5,454 bases of DNA from Nostoc cf. edaphicum LEGE 07299. Its GTDB lineage: Bacteria; Cyanobacteriota; Cyanobacteriia; Cyanobacteriales; Nostocaceae. Position 1 is the first letter of the stretch, and each line of letters starts with the position of its first letter. Made by a program: the position numbers and the translations under genes. Positions 1 through 2,528 of the stretch are shown one piece after another. The notes below the pieces were generated by a model. That model searched no databases, was not told where the DNA came from, and worked only from the letters and a program-made list of their open reading frames with translations. Location of the stretch: positions 1 through 5,454 of the forward strand of contig NZ_JADEXF010000306.1 in the NCBI RefSeq assembly GCF_015207245.1, given 5' to 3'.

Positions 1-129
1 AATGATGAAGTTAATTTAGAGAAACGAAACAACAGTAGTCGAGCTTTTATTTCACAAGCAAAAGTTGGATTTACAGTAAAATTACGTGCTCATTCCACTG
101 AAAATTATCCAATAGTTAAAAATTACTAA
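1..129 (+). CDS. 3' end of an unrecognised protein (partial)
   Basis: Frame 1 is open from the first base of the window to a TAA at 127-129 and gives 42 residues, starting NDEVNLEKRNN and ending YPIVKNY. The beginning of the gene lies to the left of the window. The tail is polar and AT-rich, with one short alternating stretch (AKVGFTVKLRAH) that could be a beta strand. There is no motif I can assign to a family. That it is a real gene end is supported by the open frame up to the edge and by a hairpin terminator starting 43 bases after the stop, on the same strand. The frame could still be open by chance over 42 codons, so confidence is moderate. Confidence 0.5.
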   Translation, partial: NDEVNLEKRNNSSRAFISQAKVGFTVKLRAHSTENYPIVKNY

Positions 130-171
130 TAATTTAAAAAAATTTTATGTATATTTACGCAAGCTAATAAG

Positions 172-194
172 AAAAAGGGTGAGACACCCTTTTT
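172..194 (+). terminator. Hairpin terminator after the left-edge gene
   Basis: A perfect 10-bp stem (172-181 pairing with 185-194) encloses a 3-base loop AGA. The stem has a GGGTG/CACCC core flanked by A5 on the left and T5 on the right, so the U-tract follows the GC core on the plus strand. It lies 43 bases after the stop at 129, which fits an intrinsic terminator for that gene. The A/T arms are symmetric, so it could also work on the minus strand as a backup for read-through from psbO. Confidence 0.7.
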
Positions 195-330
195 TGTACT
201 TAAGTCTATAGTGTTTTTAATGAAAGGGATGAATCAAGTCACCTATAAGACTGAGGGATAAGAATTTTCCCAATTGGCAAGGCTATTTTGCCCCCAATTT
301 TACTCAGATTTAACTTTTCCCCATTTTTGT
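195..330. other. AT-rich spacer between two terminators
   Basis: No open frame with a ribosome binding site and no RNA gene is visible here. The only local structure is a weak 5-bp stem, GGCAA at 276-280 with TTGCC at 288-292. The stretch appears to be plain spacer between convergent transcription units: the left-edge gene on plus and psbO on minus. Confidence 0.5.
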
Positions 331-370
331 AAAAAATCTATCCACCCTCCTTAAAAAAGAGGGTGGATAG
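331..370 (-). terminator. Intrinsic terminator of psbO
   Basis: A perfect 12-bp stem (338-349 with 359-370) encloses a 9-base loop. Read on the minus strand, the GC-rich stem CTATCCACCCTC/GAGGGTGGATAG is followed by ATTTTTT (337-331), the classic layout of a factor-independent terminator. It begins 78 bases after the psbO stop codon, with no gene in between, so it most likely ends the psbO transcript. Confidence 0.85.
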
Positions 371-447
371 TTTAACTTTTGCGAACAAGTCTGATACTTA
401 CAGAATTGTCGTTTTGAGTGCCAGTCAGTTGCCTTACTTTCGAGGAT

Positions 448-1284
448 TTAGCCACGAGTCGATTCAACCCGTGCATAAAATAGACCACGAATCTTGACTT
501 CTTTAGGTTCGCCAGCACCTAAATCTGTATCAGATGGCTGTTCGCTCTCAAAAGTGCCAGCAATTTCACCGCTAGAACTGTCTATTTTGGCGATTTGCAA
601 AGAAATCTTGCCATTGAGATTTTCAGCACGCTTGACGTTAGTGCGGGTAAGTTCTTCATCATCTGCTTGGGCGGGGAGAGCTACAGCATTATCGTAGCCA
701 CTGACGACACCACGACCTTTAGGATCTAGGAAGGCAGCACCACGATAGGAAGGAACTTTAAAGCTGCCTTCAAAGTCCGTAGAGGTGTTAATACTGGTTA
801 AGCTGGGTTGGCTTTGAGCAACCAAATTTTTGATGGTGAAGAGGAAAGGTACTCGCTCACCACCAGGAAGTTGCACAGTAATGGCTTGGAAGTCAAGACC
901 ATCAGTTTCCGTAAAGGTCAGGCTATTATCTGCGTTAACTTTTAGATTACCTTGCACCTGGTCAATGGTGGAAGTGTATCTGGTCAACAATTTGCCAGCA
1001 ACAAATTCTGCTTCTTGGCGTTTATTAGCAGGTTCTTCTTTGATGAAGAAGCTAGTTGGTTCCAAGCAAAGTTCTTTGATGGTATAAGACTGACTAGAAT
1101 CAATGGGAATGGAACCACGGCTTGTTTCTGCTAGCTGGGGGCATTTGTTCGCCAAGCCAGTGCCGCGAATTTGATCGTAAGTGAGTACATCTCTACCACT
1201 ACTGGTAGTAGGAGCATCACTACAAGCGGTTATTAGTCCCAGGCACAAAGCCAAGAATGCAACAATTAAAGCGCGATACCTCAT
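448..1284 (-). CDS. psbO: Photosystem II manganese-stabilising protein PsbO
   Basis: PsbO is the extrinsic 33-kDa protein on the lumenal side of photosystem II, where it stabilises the Mn4CaO5 oxygen-evolving cluster. The 278-residue product matches the family over its length. It has the N-terminal motif LTYDQIRGTGLANKCP (34-49), the cysteine pair C48 and C73 that forms the known PsbO disulfide, EEPANKRQEAEFV (83-95), DGLDFQAITVQLPGGERVP (128-146), STDFEGSFKVPSYR (168-181), FLDPKGRG (185-192), GEIAGTFESEQ (239-249) and EPKEVKIRGLFYA (259-271). Residues 1-20 form a signal peptide: MRYR followed by a hydrophobic stretch. It ends L-I-T-A-C21, which fits a lipoprotein signal-peptidase box rather than the usual AxA site. 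The start is ATG at 1284, because GAGG lies 6 bases upstream; a TTG at 1302 in the same frame would add six residues and lies upstream of that site. The gene appears monocistronic, with its own terminator at 331-370. The family is certain; the lipid modification is inference. Confidence 0.97.
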   Translation of the reverse strand: MRYRALIVAFLALCLGLITACSDAPTTSSGRDVLTYDQIRGTGLANKCPQLAETSRGSIPIDSSQSYTIKELCLEPTSFFIKEEPANKRQEAEFVAGKLLTRYTSTIDQVQGNLKVNADNSLTFTETDGLDFQAITVQLPGGERVPFLFTIKNLVAQSQPSLTSINTSTDFEGSFKVPSYRGAAFLDPKGRGVVSGYDNAVALPAQADDEELTRTNVKRAENLNGKISLQIAKIDSSSGEIAGTFESEQPSDTDLGAGEPKEVKIRGLFYARVESTRG

Positions 1285-1290
1285 GGTCAA

Positions 1291-1294
1291 CCTC
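1291..1294 (-). promoter_or_regulatory. Ribosome binding site of psbO
   Basis: On the minus strand the bases before the ATG read GATTGAGGTTGACC. The GAGG core lies 6 bases before the ATG at 1284. This spacing selects that ATG over the in-frame TTG at 1302. Confidence 0.65.
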
Positions 1295-1329
1295 AATCTC
1301 AAAAATTAATATCTAAGTTGTAAAACTGC

Positions 1330-1343
1330 ATCGAAGCTTCGAT
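1330..1343. promoter_or_regulatory. 14-bp perfect palindrome upstream of psbO
   Basis: ATCGAAGCTTCGAT is a perfect palindrome centred about 53 bases upstream of the psbO ATG. Its position fits either an operator-like site for a dimeric regulator or a feature of the psbO leader. No convincing -35/-10 pair was found near it, so the transcription start, and therefore the role of the site, is open. It may also belong to a dispersed repeat, since the adjacent GAGAAGCCGCTACTCTGCG resembles sequences repeated in Nostoc-type genomes. That resemblance is from memory. Confidence 0.35.
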
Positions 1344-1566
1344 CTCTGATGAGAAGCCGCTACTCTGCGAAAAGCTACCTTTGTTCGGACACGGCTTTGC
1401 TCTGATTAAGAGAGTTGAAGCAAGTGTTCGGGTGTCTAGTTGTCAGACGCTGCTCAAACTTTTCTCTGCTAAACGTAGTTAAACGTGTCGCTCTCTTGAG
1501 CTTGGAGTGTAAACCCCAGACTAAGTAGAACACTGCATCCATTTTGGATGTGTGTCATTAGGGAGC

Positions 1567-1592
1567 AAAAAACCAGCAGTTTTACTGTTGGT
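1567..1592 (-). terminator. Minus-strand terminator-like hairpin far upstream of psbO
   Basis: A 9-bp stem with one G-U pair (1572-1580 with 1584-1592) closes a 3-base loop. On the minus strand the stem ends in GGT followed by five more T (1571-1567), as an intrinsic terminator would. No gene ends before it on that strand, so it would terminate either an unannotated small RNA from about 1600-1900 or antisense transcription from the WD40 side. It could also be chance. Confidence 0.35.
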
Positions 1593-1663
1593 GGCATTTG
1601 TTTGGAGTTGGGCGAGTGTATGAGTAAGCCTCACACAGAGAAGCATAAATGCTTGTGCCTTGA

Positions 1664-1696
1664 AAAGTGCGAACAGGGGTGTCTGCTTCGCACTTT
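1664..1696. repeat. 10-bp inverted repeat with 13-base loop
   Basis: AAAGTGCGAA (1664-1673) and TTCGCACTTT (1687-1696) are perfect reverse complements. The loop holds an extra CAG/CTG pairing (1674-1676 with 1683-1685), so the whole can fold as a long hairpin with one bulged C. No T-run follows directly on either strand, so it is not a standard terminator. It is the strongest hairpin in the intergenic region and could be part of a structured RNA or a small dispersed palindromic repeat. Confidence 0.5.
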
Positions 1697-1910
1697 GCTC
1701 TTGCTTATTGCAAAAGCGTCGTCGCCCAAGTCTTTTTGTATCATGTATGTGACGCCACTACATACAGCCCATTGTTGGATGGGTAAATCAGCCAGATCAT
1801 ACGATTTTTTTTAACTCAAAATCAAAGTTCTCAAAATCCAACAAAGTCTCGTCCCGATCGCATCTAGCTTCTGTAAAGCCTATGCTAAAGGTTACTACGC
1901 TCTTTTTGGA

Positions 1911-1918
1911 GCGATCGC
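1911..1918. repeat. HIP1 octamer (one of six in the window)
   Basis: GCGATCGC is the highly iterated palindrome of cyanobacterial genomes. Copies lie at 1911-1918 (intergenic), 2122-2129 and 2399-2406 (115-aa gene), and 2568-2575, 3435-3442 and 4905-4912 (WD40 gene). Only the first is outside a gene. The copy at 2399 is extended to a 14-bp palindrome, AGAGCGATCGCTCT (2396-2409). It encodes part of the last residues of the 115-aa protein. Confidence 0.9.
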
Positions 1919-1926
1919 AATTGCTT

Positions 1927-1954
1927 TTGATAAAGATACAAATCTAGTTATATT
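1927..1954 (+). promoter_or_regulatory. Likely sigma-70-type promoter for the 115-aa gene
   Basis: TTGATA (1927-1932) and TATATT (1949-1954) each differ by one base from the -35 and -10 consensus and are 16 bases apart. Transcription would start near 1961 and leave a leader of about 110 bases before the ATG at 2071. The region is AT-rich, so a chance match is possible. Confidence 0.45.
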
Positions 1955-2060
1955 CACCCCTAACTAGGGCAACTCAGGAGATGCGGTAACAGGGAGACAA
2001 CTGACAAACTAGGGAAAATTAAAAATCTCCGGTAAATTTGAGTTGACCTCATTTATACGG

Positions 2061-2068
2061 AAAAGGTG
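2061..2068 (+). promoter_or_regulatory. Ribosome binding site of the 115-aa gene
   Basis: The bases before the ATG read GGAAAAGGTGGC. The AGG/AGGTGG core lies about 3 to 6 bases upstream of the start, a moderate Shine-Dalgarno match. It supports ATG 2071 as the start. Confidence 0.5.
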
Positions 2069-2070
2069 GC

Positions 2071-2418
2071 ATGAACGATCACAAAAATATTGAATCAGAG
2101 AAATTGTCTGGTAAACTGCAAGCGATCGCAACTGTGGTGTATGATGCCGCTACAGCTTGTGAAGGCGATACTGTAGCTCTTTTGGCTTTGCTGCGGCAAT
2201 TAGAGCAGTTACACCGAGAGATCCGGGATGGGATTTTTCAAGAGAGTTTGCCTGTTAACCGCCGCCAACTTTACTCACTGCTGAAAGATATTGAGTCTGA
2301 GGGAGGCTGGCCCTACATTGAGCGCATGAGGCTACAAGCCTTTTTAGCGAATTTGCCACAAGAGGCTCCCGAAGAAAATAGCCATGAACTTTTGGAGAGC
2401 GATCGCTCTTTTGGCTGA
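2071..2418 (+). CDS. Small conserved-looking cytoplasmic protein of unknown function
   Basis: The gene encodes 115 residues and I do not recognise a named family. There is no signal peptide, no transmembrane segment and no metal-binding cysteine cluster; C30 is the only cysteine. The core, about residues 14-97, looks mainly helical. It has a first helix rich in Ala, Val and Leu (16-29), a Leu-heptad-like stretch VALLALLRQLEQLHREIRDG (35-54), a conserved-looking turn around FQESLPVNR (56-64), a third helix RRQLYSLLKDIESEGG (64-79) and a last helix after WPYI (80-83). The acidic tail (98-115) appears disordered. The gene has a promoter candidate, a ribosome binding site and HIP1 sites in frame, all typical of a genuine cyanobacterial gene. 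It is divergent from psbO and convergent with the WD40 gene, so it is probably transcribed alone. From memory, similar proteins occur across cyanobacteria as hypotheticals, but this was not checked. Confidence 0.85.
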   Translation: MNDHKNIESEKLSGKLQAIATVVYDAATACEGDTVALLALLRQLEQLHREIRDGIFQESLPVNRRQLYSLLKDIESEGGWPYIERMRLQAFLANLPQEAPEENSHELLESDRSFG

Positions 2419-2462
2419 TTAGCTCGAAATTTATTTCTAGTTCTGAATTAATAACTCTGATC

Positions 2463-2504
2463 GCCTCATCAACCGCTAAACTAAGAGCGGTTGCTCATTG
2501 AGGC
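2463..2504. terminator. Two-part hairpin between convergent genes
   Basis: An inner perfect 8-bp stem, CAACCGCT (2470-2477) with AGCGGTTG (2486-2493), lies inside an outer 6-bp stem, GCCTCA (2463-2468) with TGAGGC (2499-2504), with an asymmetric internal loop between them. It sits in the 110-base gap between the stops of the 115-aa gene (2418) and the WD40 gene (2529). That position fits a shared, bidirectional transcription end. Neither side has a strong T-run, so it is not a textbook intrinsic terminator. Confidence 0.5.
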
Positions 2505-2528
2505 TTCAACCTAATTCGTAATTTGTAA

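Larger units (their letters stand above)
1344..1926. other. Gene-poor intergenic region rich in inverted repeats
   Basis: This is most of the 786-base gap between the divergent genes psbO and the 115-aa gene. I see no tRNA, no rRNA and no convincing protein gene. The open frames here are short, lack ribosome binding sites and give unlikely proteins rich in Cys and His. What is visible is a series of short inverted repeats: 1536-1541/1545-1550, 1572-1580/1584-1592, 1641-1646/1649-1654, 1664-1673/1687-1696, 1744-1750/1760-1766, 1768-1772/1779-1783 and 1898-1902/1909-1913. There is also a T8 run at 1805-1812 and one HIP1 octamer at 1911-1918. The left part (1344-1440) holds two GTTCGG motifs (1383 and 1426) and may be a degenerate dispersed repeat. 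The psbO promoter should lie in this region or in the adjoining leader, but could not be placed. Confidence 0.5.

Noticed and set aside
494..1134. Three plus-strand open frames inside psbO (494-697, 830-1087, 952-1134)
   Set aside because: They lie antisense to a well-conserved gene, without ribosome binding sites, and show no protein-like conservation pattern.
1285..1302. TTG at 1302 as an earlier start of psbO
   Set aside because: It would put MRLRLT before the well-formed signal peptide and places the GAGG site inside the coding region. ATG 1284 has a proper site at 6 bases.
1631..1744. Minus-strand 37-codon open frame in the same region
   Set aside because: It is short, has no Shine-Dalgarno sequence, and its basic, His-rich product lies across the strongest hairpin. 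It looks like chance.
1805..1812. T8 run as a plus-strand terminator
   Set aside because: The nearest stem (1768-1783) is weak and ends more than 20 bases before the T-run, so no hairpin directly abuts it.
1548..1814. Plus-strand 88-codon open frame in the intergenic region
   Set aside because: There is no ribosome binding site at the ATG and it overlaps several inverted repeats. The product has an odd composition (many Cys, His and Ser) with no domain-like pattern.
1977..2030. Possible leader structure GGAGAT/ATCTCC upstream of the 115-aa gene
   Set aside because: It has only 6 bp closing a 42-base loop and no resemblance to a known riboswitch, so it is likely chance.
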